Assembly (NCBI GenBank): GCA_963701205.1
Contig: OY969575.1
Coordinates: 434,001 to 498,000, forward strand
Reading direction: 5' to 3'
DNA length: 64,000 nt
Source: JALZKA01 sp963701205
Lineage (GTDB): Bacteria; Actinomycetota; Thermoleophilia; Solirubrobacterales; 70-9
The translations under genes were made by a program, and so were the position numbers. Position 1 is the stretch's first letter; the number at the start of each line of letters is the position of its first letter. This document shows, piece after piece, positions 47,029 to 55,230 of the stretch. The notes beneath the pieces are model-generated. The model saw nothing but the letters and a program-made list of their open reading frames with translations. It was not told the origin of the DNA and searched no databases.

Positions 47029-47808
47029 ATGTGGACCGAGACTGAATCACTCAGCTTCACCGCTCGTCACGAGAATTCAGACGAGGACTCAGCACAGCGA
47101 ACGCTTGATGCGCTTGAAGAGATACGCCTGCGTCTTGAGGAGCGTTTCAACCGCGCGCCGGGGGATATCACGGTGGTCATCCACCCGACGCCCGCCTGGC
47201 TCACGGCCGCCCACCCTTTCCTGCCCGCAGCCAGAATCGCGGCGGCCCAGGCGGGGCGGCGGTACTTGGCGGGCTGGGCCATGGCCAGCGAGATGCATGT
47301 GCTCAACGACGAGTACCTAGACCGCCGCGCCGCCGGCGAGGACTCGCTGGCCGCGCTCCGCGGAACCGCGGAGCGCCTGTATGCGCAGATCGTCATCGGC
47401 GCCAACAACCAGGCGCTGCCACCCCCATGGGGGCCGCGACGGTTCGCCCGCTACCTGCGCTGGGCCTGGCTCGTCGAGGGCGGCTCCCAGTACTTCGCGG
47501 GACAGGTTCCACTGTTTCGTGGCGCCGTGCAGACGCGGATGCGGAGCTCAAAACCCGTGGCGTTTCCGCCCACGGCACGCGACGCGATCACCCTTGGTGG
47601 CACGATCTTTGACCTGCTGGAACGAACGCGAGGAGCCGACGCGTGCTCGTTGCTGATCTCCCGCATCCGCCGGGACGGCGCCGAGCGCGCGATCGAGATC
47701 GCCTTTCGGGATCGCGCCCGAAACGTCGAGCAGGAGTGGCGTCGCTACCTGCGCGAGGACGTACCACGCGCGGGCTCGCCCGAGAACTTCAACGAGCTGC
47801 ACTGGTAG
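47029..47808 (+). CDS. Hypothetical protein resembling a metallopeptidase without its HExxH motif
   Basis: The 259 residues have an overall plan like gluzincin peptidases that place a helix before 'W-xEG-xxYF': here FARYLRWAWLVEGGSQYFAG, but no HExxH is found, so catalysis by zinc is unlikely. DITVVIHPTPAWLTAAHPFL near 50 resembles the N-terminal strand region. No signal peptide. It may be a non-catalytic binding protein. It follows the DUF1152 gene closely. It ends 7 bp from the convergent mec gene. Confidence 0.6.
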   Translation: MWTETESLSFTARHENSDEDSAQRTLDALEEIRLRLEERFNRAPGDITVVIHPTPAWLTAAHPFLPAARIAAAQAGRRYLAGWAMASEMHVLNDEYLDRRAAGEDSLAALRGTAERLYAQIVIGANNQALPPPWGPRRFARYLRWAWLVEGGSQYFAGQVPLFRGAVQTRMRSSKPVAFPPTARDAITLGGTIFDLLERTRGADACSLLISRIRRDGAERAIEIAFRDRARNVEQEWRRYLREDVPRAGSPENFNELHW

Positions 47809-47815
47809 TCCCGGG

Positions 47816-48208
47816 TTACTCGCGAATCAGATCGACCTCGCGTACCTGGCGGTCACGAATCTCGAACCCCCGCACGACCGGTTGGTCGGGATCGGCGAGC
47901 GAGCAGATGAGCCAAATCGGATCGGGCCAACCCAGGGCCATGTTGATATCGGTCTGCGACGGGTAGGCCTCGCTCCTGGTGTGGGAGTGATAAATGGCCG
48001 CGAGTTCCTCGCCGGCCTCCTCGATCTGTCGCAGGAGTGGAACCGGATTCGCAATCTCAAACCGCAGCGGGCTCGGATAGAGGTTCTCGGCTCGCAGCAC
48101 GCTGCTGGCCTCGCCTGCCTTGCCCCCGACCAGCCCACAGCACTCATTGGGAGCATCATCGCGCGAGTGGGCGATGATCTCGTCGATCAGGGCTTGGCGG
48201 ATTCTCAT
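47816..48208 (-). CDS. mec: JAMM/MPN+ metalloprotease, Mec-type (releases cysteine from CysO)
   Basis: The 130 residues run from the ATG at 48206-48208. The JAMM zinc motif is intact: Glu22 (NECCGLVGG) and H74-x-H76-x7-S84-x2-D87 (HSHTRSEAYPSQTD). In M. tuberculosis the homologue Mec cleaves the CysO-cysteine adduct to free cysteine. The gene next to cysM (37 bp) and the cysO gene 4.3 kb away support that role. Here it may also trim the CysO C-terminus (see findings). A longer reading into cysM is not real. Confidence 0.9.
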   Translation of the reverse strand: MRIRQALIDEIIAHSRDDAPNECCGLVGGKAGEASSVLRAENLYPSPLRFEIANPVPLLRQIEEAGEELAAIYHSHTRSEAYPSQTDINMALGWPDPIWLICSLADPDQPVVRGFEIRDRQVREVDLIRE

Positions 48209-48245
48209 CGGCCGCGCCGAACGAGCCGGGCGCGAGCGTCGGCGG

Positions 48246-49214
48246 CTACCACCAGACGGTCGAGTCGAGCGCTTCGAGTTCGTCCACCGGCTTGGTGTAG
48301 ACGCCGGAGGAGAGGTACTTCCAGCCCGCATCGGGCACGATGAAGACAACGTTCCCCTCCTCCATCTCACTCGCGATCCTCACGGCGACGGTGGCGATCG
48401 CCCCTGTGGAAACGCCGGCAAACAGGCCCTCTTCACGCAGGAGGCGCTGCGTCCAGATGATCGCGTCACGGTTGGACACCATGATCTTTCGGTCCAAAAC
48501 CGAAAGGTCGATTATCGGCGGAATGAAACCGTCTTCGAGCGAACGCAAGCCCTGGACGGTCTCGCCCTGCATCGGCTCGGCGGCGACGATCTTCACGTCG
48601 GGATGCACCTCTTTCAGGCGACGACCCACCCCCATCAGCGTGCCCCCCGTGCCGAGGCCGGCGACGAATGCGCTGATCTCATCAAGCTCGTCGATGATCT
48701 CGACGGCCGTGCCGTCGTAATGGGCGGCGGGATTGGCTTCGTTGCCGTACTGGTAGGGCATGAAAAGCGACGCGTCCGCTGCCGCGAGTTCCTGCGCCAA
48801 CTCGATCGACCCGTTCGAACCCTTGGCGCCTTCCGAGTAGACGATCTCCGCACCATGCATACGCAGAAGCTGGGTGCGCTCTTCGGTGACGTTGTCCGGC
48901 ATCACGGCGCGCATCCCGTAGCCCTTGATCCGGGCAAGCATCGCCAGCGAGATGCCGGTGTTACCCGATGTCGGCTCGATGATCATCTGGCCCGGTGAGA
49001 TCGCGCCCTCGGCCTCTGCGGCCTCAAGCATCGCCCTGGCGACTCGGTCCTTCACCGATCCGGTCGGGTTGCGACCCTCGAGCTTGGCAAAGATCCGAAC
49101 GCATGGAGATTTCGGCGAAAGCGTTGGCAACTCGACCAGAGGTGTGTTGCCGATCGCCGAGACAAGGTCGTCATAGCGCCCGCCACAGGGTTGGTTGAGC
49201 GTCGGCTCTACCAT
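48246..49214 (-). CDS. cysM: Cysteine synthase CysM, sulfur-carrier (O-phosphoserine/CysO) type
   Basis: A PLP enzyme adding CysO-bound sulfur to an activated serine. I take the ATG at 49212-49214, giving 322 residues, the length of mycobacterial CysM. PLP Lys55 is in NPTGSVKDR, the substrate loop is EPTSGNTGIS, and VAGLGTGGTLMG and AEPMQGETVQGLRSLEDGF follow the mycobacterial pattern, including an Arg in the region implicated in O-phosphoserine choice. The substrate is inferred from resemblance. It is divergent from the TetR gene, 92 bp away. Confidence 0.93.
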   Translation of the reverse strand: MVEPTLNQPCGGRYDDLVSAIGNTPLVELPTLSPKSPCVRIFAKLEGRNPTGSVKDRVARAMLEAAEAEGAISPGQMIIEPTSGNTGISLAMLARIKGYGMRAVMPDNVTEERTQLLRMHGAEIVYSEGAKGSNGSIELAQELAAADASLFMPYQYGNEANPAAHYDGTAVEIIDELDEISAFVAGLGTGGTLMGVGRRLKEVHPDVKIVAAEPMQGETVQGLRSLEDGFIPPIIDLSVLDRKIMVSNRDAIIWTQRLLREEGLFAGVSTGAIATVAVRIASEMEEGNVVFIVPDAGWKYLSSGVYTKPVDELEALDSTVWW

Positions 49215-49306
49215 CGCTTTACAAAGTATAGTGACCAGATTCCAAGCCGCGCGCCGCACGATGGCGACCCATCATCCTCGCGGCTCTGCCAAGATCGCGC
49301 CGCGAA

Positions 49307-49933
49307 ATGCGACGGCTTGATCAAGACTTCGATTCCATCGGCGGCCCCCCGCGCGAGCGTCGTGACGCGATCCTTGACGCCGCGGCACGCGTCATCTCGC
49401 GAAACGGGGTCCGCGGCCTCCGCGTCGAGCAGGTTGCGGCCGAGGCAAAGGTCTCACCGCCCCTCCTCTACTACCACTTCGCCTCGCGCCAGGGCCTGAT
49501 CCGGGCTGCCCTGGAGCGAGCCTCAGAGCGGGCGCCGTCGGCCTCATTGCGCGAAGCACCAGCGGACGGCACCAGCGGCTATGCAGCCCTGGAGTCGGCC
49601 CTGCTGGCCGAACTGGACGAAGACCGCGATGTCCGCGACAACGCCGTTGTGTGGGGTGAGGTCAGCGCCTCCGCAGTCTTCGACCCCGAACTGCGCGATG
49701 ACGTTCGTGAGGTCAGCGCAACATGGAGCGCCGAGGTATCCGACGCCGTCCGGCGCGGAATCGACGACGGATCGATCCGTCCTGACGTCGATGCCGACGC
49801 AGCCGGGCAGATCCTGACCGCGCTTGTCGATGGTCTTTGCAACCGGTGGCTGGCCGGAGCGATCGATCGGCTTGCGGCTCGGAAACTGCTCACGAACGCG
49901 CTGCGGCGAACGCTCACACCACCAACCGGATAG
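49307..49933 (+). CDS. TetR family transcriptional regulator
   Basis: The 208 residues have a classic N-terminal TetR HTH: ILDAAARVISRNGVRGLRVE, then QVAAEAKVSPPLLYYHFASR. A helical ligand domain follows. It lies between cysM (divergent) and the ABC importer genes (same strand, 62 bp), so it may control either or both. A GGAGCC/GGCTCC hairpin (49951-49956/49963-49968) follows its stop. Ligand unknown; an amino acid is a reasonable guess. Confidence 0.9.
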   Translation: MRRLDQDFDSIGGPPRERRDAILDAAARVISRNGVRGLRVEQVAAEAKVSPPLLYYHFASRQGLIRAALERASERAPSASLREAPADGTSGYAALESALLAELDEDRDVRDNAVVWGEVSASAVFDPELRDDVREVSATWSAEVSDAVRRGIDDGSIRPDVDADAAGQILTALVDGLCNRWLAGAIDRLAARKLLTNALRRTLTPPTG

Positions 49934-49995
49934 ATTCGCGGATGGAAAGTGGAGCCACGGACGGCTCCAGAGCAACTTAGAGAGGAAGTACAAGG

Positions 49996-50859
49996 ATGAG
50001 AGTAACTCGCGTGTGGCTCGCGATCGCACTGATCGCATCGCTGTTTGCCACTGCGATCGTTGCCGGATGCGGCGACGACGATAATGATTCTGCGAGCAAC
50101 GAGCCGTCGACTGGCGCACCCGCGCTGGATGTGATCAACGAGGGGCAGCTCACGGTCGGCACCGACGCACCGTACCCCCCGTTCCTCATATCGAAGCCGG
50201 ATAAGCCGGACTTCAGCGGTTACGAGGTCGAGCTCTTCAACGCGGTCGCAGCGGACCTCGGCCTCGAGGTCGATTACTCGAACACAGGCTTCGCCACGAT
50301 CTTCCGCGACACCGCGAACGGCCTGTTCGACACTGCCGTCGCCTCATCGACCATCGATGAAGAGCGGGAGCAGGTAGTGGACTTCACCGTTCCGTTCTAC
50401 GCAGCGTCCAACGCCCTGCTCGTGGCCGAGGATTCCGACATCGCTTCGGTGGCAGACCTGAGCGGCGCGATCGTCGGGACCCAGGACGGAACTACGCAGG
50501 AGAAGTTCGCCAAGAACGAGACGGACGCTGGCGAGGTCCGCGGGTTCCCCCAGGGCCCCGACGCGATCTCGGCGCTGATCACCGGACAGGTCGATGCAGT
50601 GATCATCGAGCAGCCCGTCGCCGCCGATGCGGCCGAGAAGCAGGGCGGCATCAAGATCGTCGAAGAACTCGAAACCGGGGAGCTCTTCGGCTGGGCAGTC
50701 GCGCCAGACAACGACGGCCTGCGCGAGGCGATGGACGAGGCGCTGGCAACGCTCAAGGACGACGGGACGATGGACGAGTTGTACGAGAAGTACTTTGCGA
50801 CCACCCCGCCAGAGTCAATTGCCGCCGGCAGCACGAACGAGCAGCTGACCGACGACTAG
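49996..50859 (+). CDS. Amino-acid ABC transporter substrate-binding lipoprotein
   Basis: The 287-residue SBP_bac_3 family protein has a lipoprotein signal: MRVTRVWLAIALIASLFATA, then IVAGC with Cys25 lipidated. The core has TVGTDAPYPPF, FSGYEVELFNAVAADLGLEV, DTAVASSTIDEEREQVVDFT and IVGTQDGTT, the polar amino-acid (Gln/cystine/Arg) pattern. It binds substrate at the outer membrane face and delivers it to the permease. A Shine-Dalgarno AGAGGAAG lies about 7 bases upstream. Confidence 0.93.
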   Translation: MRVTRVWLAIALIASLFATAIVAGCGDDDNDSASNEPSTGAPALDVINEGQLTVGTDAPYPPFLISKPDKPDFSGYEVELFNAVAADLGLEVDYSNTGFATIFRDTANGLFDTAVASSTIDEEREQVVDFTVPFYAASNALLVAEDSDIASVADLSGAIVGTQDGTTQEKFAKNETDAGEVRGFPQGPDAISALITGQVDAVIIEQPVAADAAEKQGGIKIVEELETGELFGWAVAPDNDGLREAMDEALATLKDDGTMDELYEKYFATTPPESIAAGSTNEQLTDD

Positions 50860-50891
50860 AAAGCGAACCGCTACGAAGCGAAACCGTGACT

Positions 50892-50917
50892 GGAAGGGCG
50901 CCAACTGGCGCCCTTCC
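50892..50917 (+). terminator. Perfect 11-bp hairpin between substrate-binding protein and permease genes
   Basis: GGAAGGGCGCC (50892-50902) and GGCGCCCTTCC (50907-50917) pair fully around AACT, followed by TTCGCC. It could act as a partial terminator or an mRNA stabiliser, giving more binding protein than permease, a known feature of ABC operons. Confidence 0.6.
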
Positions 50918-50939
50918 TTCGCCTTAGAACAGGAGAGCG

Positions 50940-51734
50940 ATGGATTTCATATTCGAGTACTACTTCGACTTCGGGCGAATGGCGGACGAGTTCGGCCCGG
51001 TCATCGATGGCTTTTGGCTGACGATCAAGCTGACGGTGATTGCTGGAGTCCTGTCGCTCCTTTGGGGAATGGTCCTCGCCGTACTCCGGCAACTGCCGGG
51101 CCGGGCCCTGGCACCGGTGCGATGGTTGACGATCGGGTACATCGATGTGTTCCGTGGAATCCCGCTGATCCTTGTCCTCCTGCTTGTTTCAGGCTTCCTC
51201 AGCTCGGCCGCCTCGCCCGTTGGCGGCGAGGTAATACCCCGCGAACTTGGGATCCCCGATTGGCTCGGGCAGACATCGCCGTTCTGGTACGGGATCATCT
51301 CGATCACGCTCACCTACGGCGCCTACATGGCGGAGGTCTATCGAGCGGGAATTGAAGCGGTTCCCAGCGGCCAGATGGAAGCAGCACGGTCGCTGGGCAT
51401 GAGCCACACACAGGGAATGCGATTTATCGTTGTCCCCCAGGCCGTACGGAAGGTCATCGCGCCGCTCCTGAATGACCTCATCGCGCTGATGAAGGACACA
51501 TCCCTCGTCCTGATCCTCGGAGCGACGGAGGTTGTACAGGCGGGGTTCGACTACCAGTCCAGCAACTTCAACGGCTCCGCACTCGTCCTTGCGGGCATCC
51601 TGTTCCTGCTCGTCACCCTTCCGCTTGCGCGCCTGGTCGATTGGCTGATTGCTCGCGAGCAGGCAAAAACCCAGCGAGCGGGTCGCAGCGATGCGGAGCC
51701 TCCGGTCATTACCACCGGGATGGCGGGCGCGTGA
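50940..51734 (+). CDS. Amino-acid ABC transporter permease
   Basis: The 264-residue inner-membrane protein has five or so helices (LTIKLTVIAGVLSLLWGMVL first). The EAA motif is EAARSLGMSHTQGMRFIVVP and LNDLIALMKDTSLVLILG follows, typical of the HisM/GlnP type. A Shine-Dalgarno AGGAG is 5 bases before ATG 50940. Its TGA overlaps the ATG of the ATPase gene (TGATG). It works as a dimer with the adjacent ATPase. Confidence 0.93.
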   Translation: MDFIFEYYFDFGRMADEFGPVIDGFWLTIKLTVIAGVLSLLWGMVLAVLRQLPGRALAPVRWLTIGYIDVFRGIPLILVLLLVSGFLSSAASPVGGEVIPRELGIPDWLGQTSPFWYGIISITLTYGAYMAEVYRAGIEAVPSGQMEAARSLGMSHTQGMRFIVVPQAVRKVIAPLLNDLIALMKDTSLVLILGATEVVQAGFDYQSSNFNGSALVLAGILFLLVTLPLARLVDWLIAREQAKTQRAGRSDAEPPVITTGMAGA

Positions 51735-52525
51735 TGGCGTCACAGGCGACCACCCTCCCTGGTGATGGCAGGAACCCGAGCGGCTCGATTCTGGCGCTCG
51801 ACGACGTCCGCAAGTCGTTCGGTGATCTCGAGGTGTTGAACGGGGTGAGCCTTGAGGTCGAGCGCAGCAGCGTCACTTGCATCATCGGTCCGTCGGGGTC
51901 GGGCAAGTCCACGCTGTTGCGCTGCATCAACCTGCTCGAGCCCCCGAACAGCGGACGCATCATGCTGGAGGGCAAGGAGATCACCGGCCGCGTCACCGGC
52001 GAGCAGCTCAACTTCGTTCGTCAGCGCGTCGGCATGGTCTTTCAGCAGTTCAACCTCTTTCCGCACAAGTCAGCGCTGGAGAACGTCTGCGTCGCGCAGG
52101 AGAAGGTGCTGGGACTCGACCGTGACGCGGCGCGCGAAAAGAGTCGCGCGTTACTCGAACGGGTGGGCCTGGCCGACAAGCTGGACGAGTACCCGGACCG
52201 GCTATCAGGCGGCCAGCAACAGCGCGTAGCGATCGCGAGAGCGCTGGCAATGGAGCCGCACGTGATGCTCTTCGACGAAATCACTTCGGCGCTCGACCCC
52301 GAACTGGTCAAGGAAGTGCTTGACGTGATGCAGGAGTTGGCGGCTGAGGGTATGACGATGCTCATCGTCACGCATGAAATGGGCTTCGCACGGGCAGTTG
52401 CAGATACGGTCGTCTTCATGGACGGGGGCGCCGTAATCGAGGCAGGCCCGCCGTTCGCGGTCATTGGCAACCCCCAGCACGAGCGCACCAAGCGCTTCCT
52501 CGGCCAGGTTCAGGAAAAGGGCTAG
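51734..52525 (+). CDS. Amino-acid ABC transporter ATP-binding protein
   Basis: The 263 residues run from the ATG at 51734, overlapping the permease stop. Walker A GPSGSGKST, Q-loop VFQQFNLFPHKSALENV, signature LSGGQQQRVAIARAL, Walker B MLFDEITSALD (the usual Pro-Thr is replaced by Ile-Thr) and switch VTHEMGFAR. It is a GlnQ/HisP-type ATPase. It energises uptake of a polar amino acid; cystine would fit the sulfur neighbourhood but is not shown. Confidence 0.94.
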   Translation: MASQATTLPGDGRNPSGSILALDDVRKSFGDLEVLNGVSLEVERSSVTCIIGPSGSGKSTLLRCINLLEPPNSGRIMLEGKEITGRVTGEQLNFVRQRVGMVFQQFNLFPHKSALENVCVAQEKVLGLDRDAAREKSRALLERVGLADKLDEYPDRLSGGQQQRVAIARALAMEPHVMLFDEITSALDPELVKEVLDVMQELAAEGMTMLIVTHEMGFARAVADTVVFMDGGAVIEAGPPFAVIGNPQHERTKRFLGQVQEKG

Positions 52526-52534
52526 AGGCCCGCG

Positions 52535-52819
52535 CTAGCGGGCGCCGCCGGCCATGGCGGGCAAAATGACAACGGTGTCACCGTCGTCGATGGCGGTATC
52601 GAGGCCGTCAAGAACGCGGACGTCCTCGTCGTTCAGGTACACGTTGACGTAGCGATTGAGCTCCCCGTCATCCGCGAAGAGCTGCGACTTCGTATCGGGA
52701 TGCGACCCAACAAGCGCGGAAAGCACCTCGCCCACGGTCGCGCCGTCGGCGGGCACGGCTGCTTCGCCGCCGGTCTGGGCGCGCAGGACAGGTGGAATCT
52801 TGACGGTAGCGCTCGCCAT
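52535..52819 (-). CDS. cysO: Sulfur-carrier protein CysO (ThiS/MoaD-like) with C-terminal GG-AR
   Basis: The 94-residue ubiquitin-fold protein starts MASATVKIPPVLRAQTGGEA and has RYVNVYLNDEDVRVLDGLDT and VVILPAMAGG, very like mycobacterial CysO. It carries sulfur as a C-terminal Gly thiocarboxylate. Here the GlyGly (91-92) is followed by Ala93-Arg94 before the stop, so two residues must be removed before activation. It is 10 bp from the end of the ABC ATPase gene (convergent) and 29 bp downstream of the ThiF-type gene. Confidence 0.92.
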   Translation of the reverse strand: MASATVKIPPVLRAQTGGEAAVPADGATVGEVLSALVGSHPDTKSQLFADDGELNRYVNVYLNDEDVRVLDGLDTAIDDGDTVVILPAMAGGAR

Positions 52820-52848
52820 CTGGGAAGGAACCTAGCCGAATCCGGCCG

Positions 52849-53769
52849 CTAGGCCACCGGCGCCGCATCGTCGGGCGACGGCTCGCGGGCGGGCGCGCCG
52901 CAAAACAGCTCGTAGTCCGGAAATTGGCCCATCTCAGATTCGGATACGGCGGGTGCGTCGGGACCGCAGATCGGGCATTCCGGATCGCGGCGAACTTTCA
53001 GCTCGGTGAACGAAGTCGCCATCGAGTCGTACAACAGGAGTCGCCCGGCCAGCGGGTCGCCAATCTCGGCCGCGAGCTTGACGACCTCGTTGGCCTGGAG
53101 GAGTCCCATCAGGCCGGCCATCACACCAAGGACGCCGTTGGCTCCGCAGCTCGGCGCAAGCTCGGGCGGCGGCGGGGTCGGATAGAGGCAGCGATAGCAC
53201 GGCCCCTCGTGAGGGATGAAGGTGGAGATCTGCCCTTCGAAGCCCAGGATGGAGGCTGAGACGACGGGCTTGCGCAGGCGAACCGAGGCGTCGTTCAGCA
53301 GGTAGCGGGTCGGGAAGTTGTCAGCGCCGTCGACGATGATGTCGTACGGCTCGATCAACTCGAGGATGTTTGAAGCGTCAAGCCGCAGGTTGTGCTCAAT
53401 GACCTTGACATCCGGGTTGAGCGCCTCGATCGCAACTCTGGCCGATGCCGTCTTGGCGAGGCCAACGCGATCCGTGGTGTGAATTACCTGGCGCTGAAGG
53501 TTGGACGCATCGACAACGTCGTCGTCAACGAGGCCGATGGTGCCGATTCCAGCCGCCGCCAGATAGAGGGCGGTGGGCGAACCAAGGCCGCCGGCGCCCA
53601 GCAACAGCACCTTGGCGTTCAGCAACTTGAGTTGACCATCGACACCAACCTCGGGGAGCAGCGTGTGGCGTGAGTAGCGATTGCGCTGTTCAGGAGTCAG
53701 CCCCTTCGCGTACACGAGCGGCAGGCCGGCCTGCTCCCAGGCGACAATGCCGCCCTCGACGATTGCCAC
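52849..53769 (-). CDS. moeB: ThiF/MoeB-type sulfur-carrier activating enzyme (probably C-terminal part of a rhodanese fusion)
   Basis: It adenylates the CysO C-terminus and helps transfer sulfur. The 306 residues include the first 22 (VEGGIVAWEQAGLPL), which read as the end of a rhodanese domain. The ThiF core then begins LTPEQRNRYSRHTLLPEVG, with GAGGLGSP (58-65), the DNFPTRYLLND region, CYRC and CPIC zinc pairs and APSCGANGVLGV. The GTG start at 53769 is unlikely to be real if the frameshift at 53780-53782 is corrected. Full protein: rhodanese then ThiF, about 403 residues. moeB/moeZ are both used as names. Confidence 0.85.
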   Translation of the reverse strand: MAIVEGGIVAWEQAGLPLVYAKGLTPEQRNRYSRHTLLPEVGVDGQLKLLNAKVLLLGAGGLGSPTALYLAAAGIGTIGLVDDDVVDASNLQRQVIHTTDRVGLAKTASARVAIEALNPDVKVIEHNLRLDASNILELIEPYDIIVDGADNFPTRYLLNDASVRLRKPVVSASILGFEGQISTFIPHEGPCYRCLYPTPPPPELAPSCGANGVLGVMAGLMGLLQANEVVKLAAEIGDPLAGRLLLYDSMATSFTELKVRRDPECPICGPDAPAVSESEMGQFPDYELFCGAPAREPSPDDAAPVA

Positions 53770-53773
53770 GTCC

Positions 53774-54061
53774 TCATAGCCCAGAGTCGTCCAGCTGCGC
53801 TGCGACCTTGGCCGATCGGTTGTCCGTGCGGCAATGCAGGATCAGGCGCTCGGAGCGATCGGGCACAAGCTCGTCGATGCGCTCGACGACCTCGCCCTGG
53901 GGTACGTGGATCGCGTCCGCCAGGTGCGACTCATCCCACTCGTGCTGCTCACGCACGTCGATGACCTTGACTCCGGCATCAATCGCCGCACGGGCCTCGT
54001 CAAGCTGGATCAGCTTGATCCGTTCCTTGATCTGCTCGGGGGTCTCGGTCGCGCTGGTCAC
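53774..54061 (-). CDS. Rhodanese-like domain, N-terminal part of the ThiF fusion gene
   Basis: The 95 residues contain VIDVREQHEWDESHLADAIH and the active-site Cys77 in HCRTDNRSA. The domain stops early with SGL, then a TGA. The C-terminal third (YEDVAIVEGGIVAWEQAG) is present in the next frame, joined if the GGG (minus strand; 53780-53782) is GG. The rhodanese would supply persulfide sulfur to the ThiF-activated CysO. Treat this and 52849-53769 as one gene. Confidence 0.8.
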   Translation of the reverse strand: MTSATETPEQIKERIKLIQLDEARAAIDAGVKVIDVREQHEWDESHLADAIHVPQGEVVERIDELVPDRSERLILHCRTDNRSAKVAAQLDDSGL

Positions 54062-54135
54062 GCCTAATACTCCAAATCTCTATCGGGATTCATAGGTTAC
54101 TTCAGAAAGTGTAGCGAGGCCTGCTGCGTTTCGCA

Positions 54136-54170
54136 CCAAAACCACGAAACGCGCCCGGAGGCGCGCTTCG
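54136..54170 (-). terminator. Rho-independent terminator of htpX
   Basis: On the minus strand an 11-bp stem (54145-54155 with 54160-54170, one G-T pair) has a UNCG-type TCCG tetraloop and is followed by TGGTTTTGG. It begins 22 bp after the htpX stop and precedes the rhodanese gene, separating the two units. Confidence 0.7.
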
Positions 54171-54192
54171 TCACGCATGTGCCGTTAGCGGA

Positions 54193-55053
54193 CTAGCCGA
54201 GTGCGGGGCGCATCTGCCGGAGGCGCCGCACGCGCTCTTCGATCGGCGGATGGGTCGAGAACATCGCTGCGATGCCCTTGCCGGCGAACGGCTTGACGAT
54301 GTAAAGCGGCTCCGAGGCCTGGTTGACCTGCATCGGGATCGCCGCGGCGCCCTCCTCGAGGCGCAGCAGGGCGCTGGCCAGCGATTCCGGGTTGCCGCAG
54401 ATCTCGGCCCCTGTCGCGTCAGCGGAGTACTCGCGCTGGCGCGAGACTGCGAGCTGAATCAGGGAGGCTGCAATCGGGGCCAAGATCACCATCGCCAGCG
54501 AAGCGACCAGGCTGAGCGGTGAGTCGTCATCGCCACCGAACCACATGAACATGTAGGCGAGATAGGTGATGGCGCCGCCGATCGTGGCCGCTACGGACTG
54601 GATCAGGACGTCGCGGTTGCGGATGTGGGCAAGCTCGTGGGCAACCACGCCACGCAGCTCGTCCTCGGAGAGCCGCTTCATGATGCCCGCGGTAACCGCT
54701 ACCGCTGAGTTCTTCGGATTGCGGCCGGTCGCAAACGCGTTCGGCTGCTCCTGGGGGATCACGTGGAGGCTTGGCATCGGCAGGTCGGCGCGGGTGCAAA
54801 GCTCGCGAACCATCTGGTAGAGCCCGGGTGCCTGCTCCTCAGTGACCGGCTTGGCGCCGCTCATCTTCAGTGCGAGCCGATCGGAGAAGAACCAGGCGCC
54901 GAGGTTCATGACGCCCGCCATCACCAGGAACATGAGCGCGGTGCTCGGTCCGCCGATCGCGGCACCGATCACGACCAAGAGGCCGGTCAGGGTCGCCATC
55001 AGCACGGTGGTGCGGAATGCGGCGGAAAAATTTGACTTGCGGGTGGTCGTCAT
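54193..55053 (-). CDS. htpX: Zinc metalloprotease HtpX
   Basis: A membrane-bound M48 protease of protein quality control. The 286 residues have two N-terminal helices (about 14-54), GLYQMVRELCTRADLPMP and IPQEQPNAFATGR, the zinc site HELAH (139-143) with NRDVLIQS, and two more helices near 150-200. The stress-response role is known from the family. It is divergent from the sensor kinase gene, 177 bp away. Confidence 0.94.
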   Translation of the reverse strand: MTTTRKSNFSAAFRTTVLMATLTGLLVVIGAAIGGPSTALMFLVMAGVMNLGAWFFSDRLALKMSGAKPVTEEQAPGLYQMVRELCTRADLPMPSLHVIPQEQPNAFATGRNPKNSAVAVTAGIMKRLSEDELRGVVAHELAHIRNRDVLIQSVAATIGGAITYLAYMFMWFGGDDDSPLSLVASLAMVILAPIAASLIQLAVSRQREYSADATGAEICGNPESLASALLRLEEGAAAIPMQVNQASEPLYIVKPFAGKGIAAMFSTHPPIEERVRRLRQMRPALG

Positions 55054-55230
55054 CGTTCTCTCAGAATCTCCTTGGGGTTCCGGTGTCAGGCGTCATGCCT
55101 TTCGGGCGGCCATCCTTACCTACATCAATGATCGCAGGCGACCTCTTTTTGGACATGGGTGCTACCCCCTATTCAAGCTGAGGTCCAGTCCTGTGCCCTC
55201 GATCCCGATAATCAGGGGAAGAACAAGCTG

